A stretch of 63,723 bases of DNA from Deltaproteobacteria bacterium (GCA_002719955.1 PBFW01000017.1:1-63723); one strand, 5' to 3'; counted from the first letter of the stretch, positions 53,809 through 62,099 are shown. Notes: a model not told the origin generated them from the sequence alone. Numbers and translations are program-made.

Positions 53809-54172
53809 CTACAAATGTCGCAGGTCGATGTCGCCGAGGCGAGCGGCGACACGCTCGGCGAATTGTCCGTACCGCTCTGCCGTGGAGGCGGCAGAGTGTG
53901 TGCCTCGCAGCTCGAGCGTGGTCGCCGATTGCTCGGTCGAGAGGGAGGGGCTCGCCGGACCGATGCCACGACAAGAATCGATGGTCGGGGTTCGACTCAA
54001 CTTCTTCGATTTGATTGAGACGTTGCGCGAGCTTCCTCGCTTTTCGGCGAGCCCCTTCGCCTTCGCCGACGGTCTGAAACTTCTGCTTGCGCCCCTCCAT
54101 CAGGAGGACACCCCAGACGTGGCGCCCTCCTGGTTGCTTCTTTCTGATTTCGCTGTACTTAGCCTTCGACAT
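53809..54172 (-). pseudogene. Remnant of a tyrosine integrase
   Basis: From ATG 54172 the minus strand encodes an arm-binding-like N-terminus: MSKAKYSEIRKKQPGGRHVW, then GVLLMEGRKQKFQTVGEGEG and an ARRKARKLAQRLNQIEEVES helix. This is typical of phage and island integrases. In another frame further along, THSAASTAERYGQFAERVAA followed by RLGDIDLRHL resembles the C-terminus around the catalytic Tyr. The catalytic core between them is missing, so an internal deletion plus a frame change removed most of the enzyme. Its position next to tRNA-Ser supports an integrated element. Confidence 0.55.
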
Positions 54173-54319
54173 TTGAACGAACCTCCGCGCATCCGTAAAA
54201 TCGGGCGCTAGAGGTTCCTTTAGTGTTTCGGGTCCGATTTCTGGATTTGCTTGATAAGCTCCAGAGTTGCTTGCCAAGCCCGTCCCGAGATACGCTCTAA
54301 GTGCCTGATTCCATTGTGC

Positions 54320-54407
54320 GGAGAGGTAGCCAAGCGGTTGACGGCACCGGTCTTGAAAACCGGCAGGGTGAAAGCCCTCGTGGGTTCGAATCCCACCCTC
54401 TCCGCCA
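54320..54407 (+). tRNA. tRNA-Ser(UGA)
   Basis: An 88-nt tRNA with a 7-bp acceptor (GGAGAGG/CCTCTCC), discriminator G and an encoded CCA. The anticodon arm is CCGGT-CTTGAAA-ACCGG, giving anticodon UGA, and the T-arm GTGGGTTCGAATCCCAC and a class-II variable arm are present. It carries the att-like core and borders the putative island on its left. Confidence 0.97.
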
Positions 54408-54453
54408 CTTCTCATTGCTGATGAGGCCCCTTCTCATCGATCGGCGAATCGCG

Positions 54454-55287
54454 ATGTCCCACAATCGACTCCTCATTTCTCTCGTCTTCCTCGCGACCGC
54501 GTCGATCGGGGTCGGCTGTGCGACGTCTCCGACGGGGCGGAGCCAGCTCATCCTTCACTCGGCCGATCAGATGGCCCAGATGGGGACGTCCGCCTTCACC
54601 GAGATGAAGAGCAAGACGCCGCGCTCATCGAATTCCTCGCAGACCGCACTCGTGCGATGTGTGGCGAACTCGATCACCTCGATCCTCACGCCGGCGGACA
54701 CGCGATCGGTCTCCGTGGGGCAATGGGAGGTCGAGCTCTTCGATGATCCGACGGCCAATGCCTTCGCGCTGCCGGGGGGGAAGATGGGTGTGCATACGGG
54801 CCTGCTCGACGTCGCAACCACACCGGCACAACTGGCCGCGGTGATGGGGCACGAGGTGGCGCACGTGCTCGCGCGACACGGAAACGAGAGGATCTCGCAG
54901 TCGACCTCTGCGCAGGTGGTAATGGGTGCGGTGGCGGTGATGGCCGGGGCGGACACGCCCGCCCGGCAGCAGGCGATGGCCGCTCTGGGTCTCGGGGTCC
55001 AATATGGAATCCTGATGCCTTTCGGTCGCGGTCAGGAGAGCGAGGCGGATATCGTCGGCCTCGGATTGATGGCTCGTGCGGGTTTCGATCCGAGGCAGAG
55101 CGTGACGCTCTGGCAGAACATGGCGCGCGCCTCCAGCGGTCAGGCGCCCCCGGAATTCATGTCGACCCATCCGAGCAACCAGACGCGTATCTCCGACCTG
55201 CGGGCGGCGATGCCGCAGGCGATCGTTCTCTATGACCGGGCCGTCTCGACGGGCCATCGTGCGAACTGCCAGAGGATCCTGAAGTGA
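54454..55287 (+). CDS. M48-family metallopeptidase, lipoprotein
   Basis: A 277-residue zinc protease with lipoprotein signal (LLISLVFLATASIGVGCATS; lipidated Cys near residue 22), so it is probably anchored in the outer or inner membrane facing the periplasm. The catalytic motif is AVMGHEVAHVLARHGNERIS (HExxH) and the third ligand is in GRGQESEADIVGLGLMARAG. It resembles LoiP/YcaL and BepA-like proteases involved in outer-membrane quality control. The ATG at 54454 precedes the signal peptide. It begins 47 bases after tRNA-Ser. Confidence 0.93.
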   Translation: MSHNRLLISLVFLATASIGVGCATSPTGRSQLILHSADQMAQMGTSAFTEMKSKTPRSSNSSQTALVRCVANSITSILTPADTRSVSVGQWEVELFDDPTANAFALPGGKMGVHTGLLDVATTPAQLAAVMGHEVAHVLARHGNERISQSTSAQVVMGAVAVMAGADTPARQQAMAALGLGVQYGILMPFGRGQESEADIVGLGLMARAGFDPRQSVTLWQNMARASSGQAPPEFMSTHPSNQTRISDLRAAMPQAIVLYDRAVSTGHRANCQRILK

Positions 55288-55430
55288 TGCGGGCGCTCGT
55301 GCGCGAGGCGGGAGGAAATCTCGCGGTCTACGCGAAGAGCGATACGCCGGGTCGGGTCTGTGCGGGGGATGCGGTCGAGCTTCTCTAGTCCGAGAGCCGA
55401 GAGCGCGGCGGTCATCATCTGTGGCGCGAG

Positions 55431-55504
55431 TGGATCCCCGATGTGGATTCGAACCACAATTCACAGATTCAGAGTCTGTTGTCCTGCCGTTAGACGATCG
55501 GGGA
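55431..55504 (-). tRNA. tRNA-Gln(CUG), copy 1
   Basis: A 74-nt tRNA on the minus strand: acceptor TCCCCGA/TCGGGGA, encoded CCA, anticodon arm CAGA-CTCTGAA-TCTG with anticodon CUG, and T-arm TGTGG-TTCGAAT-CCACA. It is nearly identical to the copy at 57328, differing by one compensatory pair in the T-stem. Confidence 0.93.
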
Positions 55505-55541
55505 TCGGAAGGGTCGTGCAGCGCTCGCGAGCGAGAGCGGG

Positions 55542-55970
55542 TCAGGTGCCCTTGAGCGCGGCGCCGTCGGAGGGCGCCGAATCGATGGCGTCGAAATAGT
55601 CCCAGGGAAACTCTGGATCGATCATCGGCCTGAAGCCCGCCGGAATCTCGAAGGGGCAGGAGAGGATCTCCCAGACGCCCACGACCTCGGTCGTGACGAA
55701 CCAGCCGATGCCCATCGCGAAACCGAGGGGGAGGCCCGCGCCCGGGCCGCGCCTCTTGGATTCGATGATCATCTGACCGGGGATGGCGAGGAAGCCCAGC
55801 GCCACATTGGCGAAGCCGCGACCCACCTTGCGCGCCGCATCGTATTCGGGTTCGGCGAGGGCTGCGGTGGGGGCGCCGACGAGTCCGATCGCGAGCAGGG
55901 CCGTCGCGAGGGTGCGCGCCCAATGAGCGGTTCGGTGTCCTCGACAGTTCTTGTGGTCAGCCATCTTCAT
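55542..55970 (-). CDS. TIGR04073-family (exosortase-associated type) exported protein
   Basis: A 142-residue exported protein with a signal peptide (TLATALLAIGLVGAPTAALA ending near residue 38). The mature part has RKVGRGFANVALGFLAIPGQ followed by MIIESKRRGPGAGLPLGFAM and GVWEILSCPFEIPAGFRPMI, then DPEFPWDYFD. This is the pattern of TIGR04073, described as 'exosortase system-associated'. No exosortase or PEP-CTERM gene is in the window. The start at 55970 follows a GGGGAG-type site; the ATG at 55964 is an alternative. The upstream gap to the AI-2E-type gene is divergent. Confidence 0.7.
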   Translation of the reverse strand: MKMADHKNCRGHRTAHWARTLATALLAIGLVGAPTAALAEPEYDAARKVGRGFANVALGFLAIPGQMIIESKRRGPGAGLPLGFAMGIGWFVTTEVVGVWEILSCPFEIPAGFRPMIDPEFPWDYFDAIDSAPSDGAALKGT

Positions 55971-56120
55971 CGTCTCTCCCCTCAGAGCCACGTGGTCCGC
56001 ATGAGCGCCAGGAGAGTACACCCCATGGGGGAAGTAGTCGACCTTGCCCCGACCGAGGAGCCGCCCCGGGGCGATCCGAATTCCTCGCCGTGAGCCGGCG
56101 ATCGCCTAGACTTGGCCGGC

Positions 56121-57212
56121 ATGCGATCCGCGGACGCGAAGACCGCCATTTCCCTTCAGCGGAATTTTCTGCTCTTTGCGGTGGGCGCCGTTTCGCTGCT
56201 CTTTGTGTGGATGATCAAGGGCTTCCTGATGGCGCTGCTGCTGGGCGCGATCACCGCGGGACTCGCGCAGCCCCTTCACCGGCGCCTGCTCGCCCGCCTG
56301 CGCGGCCGAAAGATCCTGGCGTCCGCGCTCCTCGTCCTTGGACTCATCCTACTCGTGATCGGTCCCTTCTCGGTTCTGCTCGGTGTCGTCGTCGCGCAGA
56401 CGGTCGAGATCACCCAGGAGATCAGACCCTGGATCGAGGCGCGGATCGCCGCCCCCGACGAATTTTCGCTCTGGCTCTCGAGACTGCCCTTGCGTGATGC
56501 GCTGCCCGTCGACCTGCTGCTGCCCGACCGGGAGAAGGTGCTCGAAGTGGCGGGGAACGCGATTCAATCGATGGGTTCGATGATGGTCGAAGGGCTCGCT
56601 GCGAGCGCGCGCGGGACGGCGCGCTTCTTCTTGCAGCTCTTCATCTTCCTCTACGCTGTCTTCTTCTTTCTACTGTCCGGGCGTGAGACCCTCGATCGGA
56701 TCCTGCACCTGAGCCCCCTCGACGCCGAGGATGAGGCGCTGATCATGGAGCGCTTCCTTTCGGTCACCCGGGCGACGCTTCGGGGGTCGCTCCTGATCGG
56801 CGGGATCCAGGGCGCCCTGACCGGTCTCGCCTTCGCCGCCGCCGGCATTCCGGGGGCGGCGTTCTGGGGAACGATCGTCGTCGTGTTGTCGGTGATCCCG
56901 GGGATCGGAGCGCCCCTGGTGTGGATTCCGGTCGTGCTCTGGTTGGGCTCGACCGGGGCGCTGCTGCCGGCGGGATTGCTCGCCGGCTGGTGTGGCGTCG
57001 TCGTTGGGAGCATCGACAACGTCCTGCGGCCGCGGCTCGTCGGGGCCGATGCCAAGATGTCCGACCTGATGATCATGGTCAGCACGTTGGGCGGGCTCTC
57101 GCTCTTCGGCCCGGTGGGCTTCATCCTCGGCCCGATCGTGGCCGCCGTCTTCGTCACGCTATGGGATGTCTACGGTCGCGCTTTCGCGGATTCGCTCCCG
57201 CCCGCCGGCTGA
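56121..57212 (+). CDS. AI-2E-family (UPF0118) membrane permease
   Basis: A 363-residue protein of the AI-2E transporter family (PF01594), with about seven helices. Early helices include LLFAVGAVSLLFVWMIKGFL, and the conserved late region is LTGLAFAAAGIPGAAFWGTI, then VVVLSVIPGIGAPLVWIPVV, and GLSLFGPVGFILGPIVAAVF. Some members act as cation antiporters rather than signal exporters, so the substrate remains open. The ATG at 56121 is consistent with the first helix. Its 3' end overlaps a patch of short repeats. Confidence 0.9.
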   Translation: MRSADAKTAISLQRNFLLFAVGAVSLLFVWMIKGFLMALLLGAITAGLAQPLHRRLLARLRGRKILASALLVLGLILLVIGPFSVLLGVVVAQTVEITQEIRPWIEARIAAPDEFSLWLSRLPLRDALPVDLLLPDREKVLEVAGNAIQSMGSMMVEGLAASARGTARFFLQLFIFLYAVFFFLLSGRETLDRILHLSPLDAEDEALIMERFLSVTRATLRGSLLIGGIQGALTGLAFAAAGIPGAAFWGTIVVVLSVIPGIGAPLVWIPVVLWLGSTGALLPAGLLAGWCGVVVGSIDNVLRPRLVGADAKMSDLMIMVSTLGGLSLFGPVGFILGPIVAAVFVTLWDVYGRAFADSLPPAG

Positions 57213-57280
57213 GGGGTTGTCCGCCGGCTGAAGGCTCGTCTTCCGGCTGAAGGCTCCAGTGGCTGAAGGCTCTACCGGCT
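57202..57280 (+). repeat. Short degenerate direct repeats (CCGGCTGAAGGCT)
   Basis: The motif (C)CGGCTGA(A)GGCTC appears three to four times between 57202 and 57280, beginning at the stop of the AI-2E gene. The spacing is irregular (17-22 bases). I see no hairpin or gene in it. It looks like replication slippage of the gene's terminal Pro-Ala-Gly codons. Confidence 0.55.
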
Positions 57281-57327
57281 CGGCGCCCGATCTCTCGGGC
57301 GGGCGCGTGGCGTGACGCGGGCGCGAA

Positions 57328-57401
57328 TGGATCCCCGATATGGATTCGAACCATAATTCACAGATTCAGAGTCTGTTGTCCTGCCGTTAGACGATCGGGG
57401 A
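57328..57401 (-). tRNA. tRNA-Gln(CUG), copy 2
   Basis: Same structure and anticodon as the copy at 55431. The T-stem pair G-C of copy 1 is A-T here (ATGG/CCAT versus GTGG/CCAC), which preserves pairing. The base flanking the CCA side also differs, and the sequence outside the gene soon diverges. Confidence 0.93.
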
Positions 57402-57689
57402 TCACTCGTGGGGCCGTTGTTTACCGGATGGTGGCCCGCTCCTCAAGGTCGGCGGCACAGCCGGCCCGCGCGGGCGGTCTCTGCGGTCATGCGTGAGGCA
57501 TCGCATCGATCGCGACCCTCGTTCGATTGAGATTCCCCATGGGGCTCCCGAGCACCGGTCGATTCGCTCGGGCGATCGCTCGCCAGGGTGTTCCTGGCGC
57601 GGGGGCTTTCGTAGAATCGTCGCCCGCGCTCGTTTGCCCGATCGAGTCCGCGCAGCGCTGCCCACCGAACCCGCAAGGAGAGTCCCGAT
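57402..57689. other. Intergenic region between tRNA-Gln and a crotonase gene
   Basis: About 290 bases between divergent units. It should hold the tRNA promoter (minus strand) and the crotonase promoter (plus strand). I see no coding or RNA feature in it beyond an AAGGAG ribosome site just before 57690. Confidence 0.5.
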
Positions 57690-58487
57690 ATGCCCGCCGT
57701 GATCGTCGAGAAAGAGGGCCACGTCCTCACCGTCACCCTGAATCGCCCGGAGAAGAAGAATTGCGTCAACTCCGAGGTGATGTGTCGCCTCTGTGATGCG
57801 TGGACCCAGCTCGACGAGGATCCCGAGCTTCGCGTCGCGATCCTGACCGGGACGGGCGACACCTTTTGCGCGGGCATGGACCTGTCGGAGATTCCGAAGC
57901 TTCGCACGGGCAAGCCCGAGAACGACTGGATGAAGCGCGTGATGGACAATCCGAACATGATGATGGATTGCTGGCTCAAGACCTATCGTCCGACCAAGCC
58001 CGTCATCCTGGCCGCGGAGGGCTTCGCGCGCGCCGGCGGAACCGAGATCCTTCAGGGTACAGATATTCGGGTCGCCGGGGAGAGCGCCATGTTTGGCGTC
58101 ACCGAGGTCCAGCGCGGTCTCTTCCCGATGGCGGGCTCGGCGGTTCGACTGCGCCGCCAGATCCCCTACGCGGTCGCAGCGGAGATGTTGCTCGCGGGCG
58201 AAGACCTGCCGGCGCGCCGCGCCTACGATCTCGGCCTCGTGAACCACGTCGTGCCCGATGGCGAGGCGCTGGCCAAGGCGAAGCAGATCGCGGATCGCAT
58301 CTCGAGCAACGGCCCCCTCGCCGTCGCGGGGATCCTGGCGACGCTGCGCGGGACCGAGACGCTGCCCGAGGAAGAGGCCTTCAAGATCGAGATGGAGCAC
58401 GGCCTCAAGGTGATGATGTCGAAGGATGCCGCCGAAGGACCGCGGGCCTTCCTCGAAAAGCGAGATCCCGTCTTCACCGGCGAGTAG
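57690..58487 (+). CDS. Enoyl-CoA hydratase/isomerase (crotonase) family
   Basis: A 265-residue crotonase. The oxyanion hole is seen in GTGDTFCAGMDLSEIPKLR and KPVILAAEGFARAGGTEILQ, the latter with the first catalytic Glu (GGTEIL). A second Glu lies in MFGVTEVQRGLFPMAGS, so a true hydratase activity is possible. The C-terminus has the usual FLEKRDPVFTG. The start has AAGGAGAG upstream. It is convergent with the SLC13-type transporter (about 50 bases). Confidence 0.92.
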   Translation: MPAVIVEKEGHVLTVTLNRPEKKNCVNSEVMCRLCDAWTQLDEDPELRVAILTGTGDTFCAGMDLSEIPKLRTGKPENDWMKRVMDNPNMMMDCWLKTYRPTKPVILAAEGFARAGGTEILQGTDIRVAGESAMFGVTEVQRGLFPMAGSAVRLRRQIPYAVAAEMLLAGEDLPARRAYDLGLVNHVVPDGEALAKAKQIADRISSNGPLAVAGILATLRGTETLPEEEAFKIEMEHGLKVMMSKDAAEGPRAFLEKRDPVFTGE

Positions 58488-58537
58488 CGGTCCATCCGGG
58501 GCGTGCGCCCGATCGGATCGCGCGCCGCGACCGAGGT

Positions 58538-59908
58538 CTAGGAAACCCACCAGAGATAGAGCGCCGCGAGCGCCAGCTGTCCGATCGCGTAGGGCAGCGC
58601 CGTTCGGACGAAGGTCGCGAAGCTCATGGCGAGTCCGTTCTTGTGGATGATCGTCACGGCGACCAGCGTCGAGGCCGATCCGATCGGCGTGAGGTTGCCG
58701 CCGAGATTCGCGCCGAAAACGACGGACCACCAATAGGGTGAATCGCTGGCGATTCCGGTGTCGCCGAGGATCTTCGCGAGCATCGCCGCCAGCGGAATAT
58801 TATCCGTCACCGAGCTCGCGACGGCGGAGGAGATCAGCAGGACCATCGGTCCGCTCGCCTCGCCCAGCTCGAGGATCGGCTGGAGCAGGCGTCCGATCGC
58901 GGCCAGCACCCGTGCATGTTCCATCACGTTGATCACGATGAAGAGGGCGGCGAAGAAGGCCAGCAGGTCCCAGTCGAGCGCCTGATAGAAGCGATCGGCC
59001 GTCGACTTGTAGCGGGTCAGCATGACGATCGCGAAGGAGAGGGCGACATAGCCCATTCCGAGGTCGTTGAGCAGCGTGTCGGGAACCGAGGCCGCCGCGA
59101 TCGTCGCGATGAAGGCCGCGAGCATCGTCGCCCCGAACCAGAACGCGAAGGCCGAGTCGATGCCGTCGTTCTCGTCGAAGGCGGCCACGCGGGTGGCCGC
59201 CTCCGCGACCTCTTCCGCTGTGGCGAGGCGCCGGATGCCGAAGAGCCTCGCGCCGAGCGCCAGGGTGGCCGCCATTGCGACCAGGACGTAGGGCGCGGCG
59301 CGCACGAAGAAGCTCATGAAGGAGATACCCGCGGCGTTGCCGACGATGATATTCGGGACCGAGCTGATCAGCGTGAGCAGGCCACCCACATTCGTGAGCA
59401 GCCCCTCGATCAGCAGAAATCCCAGCAGCTTGTCTTCGATGCCGAGACGCTTCAGTGAGACGCCCGTGAGCGAGCCGACGATGATCATGGCGGTCACGTT
59501 ATTCAAGACCGCGGAGAAGAAGACGGTCATGACGCCATAGAAGACGAGCAGAAGGAGCGGATCGCCACGGGAGGCCTTCGTCAGGCGGATCGCGATCCAG
59601 GAGAAAAGGCCCGATTTCGAGGTGATGTCGACGAAGAGTGACGAGCCCAGGATGATCGCGACCACGCCCCAATCGATCGCCGGGATATAGACGGGGAGCT
59701 CGATCGACTCCTCGCCCATGCGGATCACCATCTCGTGGAAGGGCAAGAGACCCAGCGCCCCGCCGATCAAGAGGCAAATGACGGCGAAGCCGCCGACGAT
59801 CACCGATTTCTTGGCGTGGATCTTCTCCTCGAGCGCCAGGCAGAGGATCATGCTCGTCAGCAGGATCGCGAAGAGCGCCGTTACCCATGTCGGGACGTCG
59901 TGATGCAT
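58538..59908 (-). CDS. SLC13 / ArsB-like anion transporter
   Basis: A 456-residue membrane protein with about 11-12 helices of the ion-transporter superfamily that includes SLC13, ArsB and NhaD. Conserved halves each contain a helix-loop with Asn/Pro: NNVTAMIIVGSLTGVSLKRL with SSVPNIIVGNAAGISFMSF in the first, and SVTDNIPLAAMLAKILGDTG with GANLGGNLTPIGSASTLVAV in the second. The substrate could be dicarboxylate, arsenite or sodium. It follows the universal-stress-protein gene by 80 bases on the same strand, so the two are probably one operon. An upstream TTG at 59920 is an alternative start. Confidence 0.88.
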   Translation of the reverse strand: MHHDVPTWVTALFAILLTSMILCLALEEKIHAKKSVIVGGFAVICLLIGGALGLLPFHEMVIRMGEESIELPVYIPAIDWGVVAIILGSSLFVDITSKSGLFSWIAIRLTKASRGDPLLLLVFYGVMTVFFSAVLNNVTAMIIVGSLTGVSLKRLGIEDKLLGFLLIEGLLTNVGGLLTLISSVPNIIVGNAAGISFMSFFVRAAPYVLVAMAATLALGARLFGIRRLATAEEVAEAATRVAAFDENDGIDSAFAFWFGATMLAAFIATIAAASVPDTLLNDLGMGYVALSFAIVMLTRYKSTADRFYQALDWDLLAFFAALFIVINVMEHARVLAAIGRLLQPILELGEASGPMVLLISSAVASSVTDNIPLAAMLAKILGDTGIASDSPYWWSVVFGANLGGNLTPIGSASTLVAVTIIHKNGLAMSFATFVRTALPYAIGQLALAALYLWWVS

Positions 59909-59988
59909 CGCTTCTGTCAATGGAGGCCCTCGTCGCGGGGAATATGAATAAGGGGGGTGCAGGGGGTCTTCATCGCAGTCTCCGCCGC

Positions 59989-60846
59989 CTAGAGCATCAG
60001 CAGCGGAATCTGCCGCAACTCGACCGCGAGCGGGTAAGCGCTCCCGCGCATCGCCAGCTGGTCCCCGTCCATCGTATGCATGACGAGCAGGTCGACCTCG
60101 TGTGCGTCGACGAGCCGCCGGTATTCCGAGAGCCGATGCCCGATCGCGATGATCTCCTCGATCCGGGTCGGGATCTGCTGCGCTTCGATCAGGTCGCGGC
60201 AGCGCCGGATATAATCCGCCGGCTCCTTGAGCAGCTGGGCCGGAATCAGCGTATTGGCTTGCTCGGTGTCGAGCTCGGCGATCTTCGAGATCGCCTCCAG
60301 AATGCGGTCGAGGCCCGGGCCGCTCTCGACATGGGTGAGCCAACAGGTTCCGCCGGATTGTGTCAGGCGCAGCGCCCAGTTGACGAGTGGGTCGTCGCCG
60401 GCGAGATGGTCCGTGATGGCCATGACGCAATCGGTGTCGAGGAGGCTATGTGGGAGGGAATGTCCGGCCTCGGGGTGGGGCAGGACGAGAATGGGGATCT
60501 GTGTCGCCTGGGTGAGCACGTCGAGGTATTCGCCGAGGCTATAGGGCCAATGCCAGGCCTCCGAATGGAGATGTCGATACGTCACGATCAGGTCGGGCCT
60601 TCGCGCCGAGACCGCGTCGAGCAGCGTCGCCACCGTCTCGAAAGCGTCGCCGTCGAGATGCGCCCACTCCGGCCCGCCCTCGTCGAGGACGGAGAGAAAA
60701 CGGCGCACTTGCTCCAGGAAGCCACGCGCCGCCTCGTCCACGAAATCGCTCACGACCAGAATTCGCTCGGGCTCGATCCGCTGATAGGTGTAGACGGGCT
60801 TGTCCGCCGACCGGAAAACGGATTCGTATTGATCGATCTTCGTCAT
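59989..60846 (-). CDS. Universal stress protein (UspA-like), tandem domain
   Basis: A 285-residue cytosolic protein with two UspA-like halves. The first contains ERILVVSDFVDEAARGFLEQ and a DLIVTYRHLHSE strand, and the second has CVMAITDHLAGDDPLVNWAL and VDLLVMHTMDGDQLAMRGSA. The ATP-binding G-2x-G-9x-G motif is not clear, so it may be a non-ATP-binding type. Linked to the SLC13-type transporter gene downstream, it may regulate that transporter, as USP domains often do. The start at 60846 is a normal ATG. Confidence 0.75.
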   Translation of the reverse strand: MTKIDQYESVFRSADKPVYTYQRIEPERILVVSDFVDEAARGFLEQVRRFLSVLDEGGPEWAHLDGDAFETVATLLDAVSARRPDLIVTYRHLHSEAWHWPYSLGEYLDVLTQATQIPILVLPHPEAGHSLPHSLLDTDCVMAITDHLAGDDPLVNWALRLTQSGGTCWLTHVESGPGLDRILEAISKIAELDTEQANTLIPAQLLKEPADYIRRCRDLIEAQQIPTRIEEIIAIGHRLSEYRRLVDAHEVDLLVMHTMDGDQLAMRGSAYPLAVELRQIPLLML

Positions 60847-60886
60847 GGTCGTGTCGCCGAGTTCGGTCGTGCGGCGTGCGGCTGAC

Positions 60887-61945
60887 TCATTCGAGATCCC
60901 TGCGCTGGCAATCGGCGAGCTCCAGGATGAAATCGGCCCCGAAGGCGGTGGCGGGCGTCTGGAAGCCCACGGGCGTCTCTCCCGTGGCCGCGCGTCGCCC
61001 CGCTTCGAGGGCGGCGATGGGGGTCAGGGCATATCCGCTCGGGGTCTCGAGAAGCGAACGCGCTCGATGGCCGTCCGCCGCTTCTACCTCGGCCAGTAGG
61101 AAGGTTCGCGTCGAGTCGCGCGCCGCGTCGGTCGGTCCCTCCGGCATCGCTTCGACCCGGCTTTTCAGGAAGCGTTGTAGGGCGGGGCTGCGGAAGAGGG
61201 GCGTCGCCAGGCGGCTCGCCTTGAGCAGCCGGGGCACCCCGCCCGAGAGAATGAAATAGACCTCGATATTCGGGATCCCCGTCGAGTGGAAGGCCGTCGC
61301 CACGTCGCCCCAGGGCATCGCGATTCCCCGCGTCGGCCCCGCCCCGAAATCGAAGCGCCGCTCGAGGCTGCCATTGGGCCGACGCTGCAGGATCCCGTCC
61401 CGCCGGATGCGCAGGCCGTCGCCGAGGGACTCGATGAGCGTTCGGGCCGTTCCCCGAGAGACGCCGCCGCCGATTCCGGCGATCGCAATTCGCAGATCGG
61501 TCGGATCTTCGACGCGCGCGGCCGTATGCGCCGCGAGGCAATCGCTCGGCACGACGTCGAAGCCCGCGCCCGGCAGCAAGAGGATCCCGGCTCGACGAGC
61601 CTCGGCATCCCGTCGCGCGATCGCCTCGAAGACATCGATCTCGCCCGTCACGTCGAGATAATGGGTGCCGGTCGCCAGACAGGCATCGACCATCGGCGCG
61701 GCGGTCGCCGAGAAGGGCCCCGCGATATGCAGCACAGCCCGGATCTCCTCGAGCGTGGCTCGCAGGCGTGGCGCGTCGTCGAGCAGAACCGTTCGGGTCT
61801 CGAAGCCGAGGGGTTCGGCAACGGCCTTCAGCTTCTCGGCATCGCGCCCCGCGAGCACCACATCGAGTCCCCGTGCGGCCGCTTCCCTGGCCACGAGCTT
61901 GCCCGTATAACCGGTCGCGCCATAGACGAGGATTCGCGGGGTCAA
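60887..61945 (-). CDS. Saccharopine-dehydrogenase-like (trans-acting enoyl-reductase) family protein
   Basis: A 352-residue Rossmann-fold protein. The dinucleotide-binding loop is RILVYGATGYTGKLVAREAA, followed by LDVVLAGRDAEKLKAVAEPL and a conserved AVLHIAGPFSATAAPMVDAC segment. GIAMPWGDVATAFHSTGIPN is also typical of the mycobacterial trans-acting enoyl reductase group, which reduces polyketide-like lipid intermediates. A TTG at 61945, with GGAG upstream, fits the family N-terminus; no suitable ATG is in frame. It is divergent from the alcohol dehydrogenase gene with a 154-base gap. Confidence 0.85.
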   Translation of the reverse strand: MTPRILVYGATGYTGKLVAREAAARGLDVVLAGRDAEKLKAVAEPLGFETRTVLLDDAPRLRATLEEIRAVLHIAGPFSATAAPMVDACLATGTHYLDVTGEIDVFEAIARRDAEARRAGILLLPGAGFDVVPSDCLAAHTAARVEDPTDLRIAIAGIGGGVSRGTARTLIESLGDGLRIRRDGILQRRPNGSLERRFDFGAGPTRGIAMPWGDVATAFHSTGIPNIEVYFILSGGVPRLLKASRLATPLFRSPALQRFLKSRVEAMPEGPTDAARDSTRTFLLAEVEAADGHRARSLLETPSGYALTPIAALEAGRRAATGETPVGFQTPATAFGADFILELADCQRRDLE

Positions 61946-62099
61946 GGACTCTCCATTGCTCGAAAGAGACTGCGCCAGAGTGTGGCTGCTTTGCGCAAAT
62001 TCTGCGACGTTTGCGAGCCCCGTTGGCGTCGATCTGGCTCGGAAGCGTCGACGTCGACCCCAGGAGATCGTACGAGACGTGCGAGAAGAGGAAAGACCC

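Larger units (their letters stand above)
48377..54407. mobile_element. Putative integrated island at tRNA-Ser(UGA) carrying an Mre11/Rad50-like pair
   Basis: The segment is bounded on the left by the decayed 5' half of tRNA-Ser and on the right by the intact gene, which share the core GGTCTTGAAAA at the anticodon loop. Inside are only an SMC-like ATPase gene and a phosphoesterase gene (overlapping start/stop), a repeat array in front of them, and an integrase remnant beside the tRNA. Element size is about 6 kb. An element that recombined at the anticodon loop, supplied a new 5' tRNA half and then lost its integrase would give this layout. Confidence 0.6.

Noticed and set aside
53663..54415. 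Minus-strand 250-residue frame starting GGEGGIRTHEGFHPAGF
   Set aside because: The first part is antisense to tRNA-Ser(UGA). Only the segment from 54172 has integrase-like character, and it is reported as a remnant.
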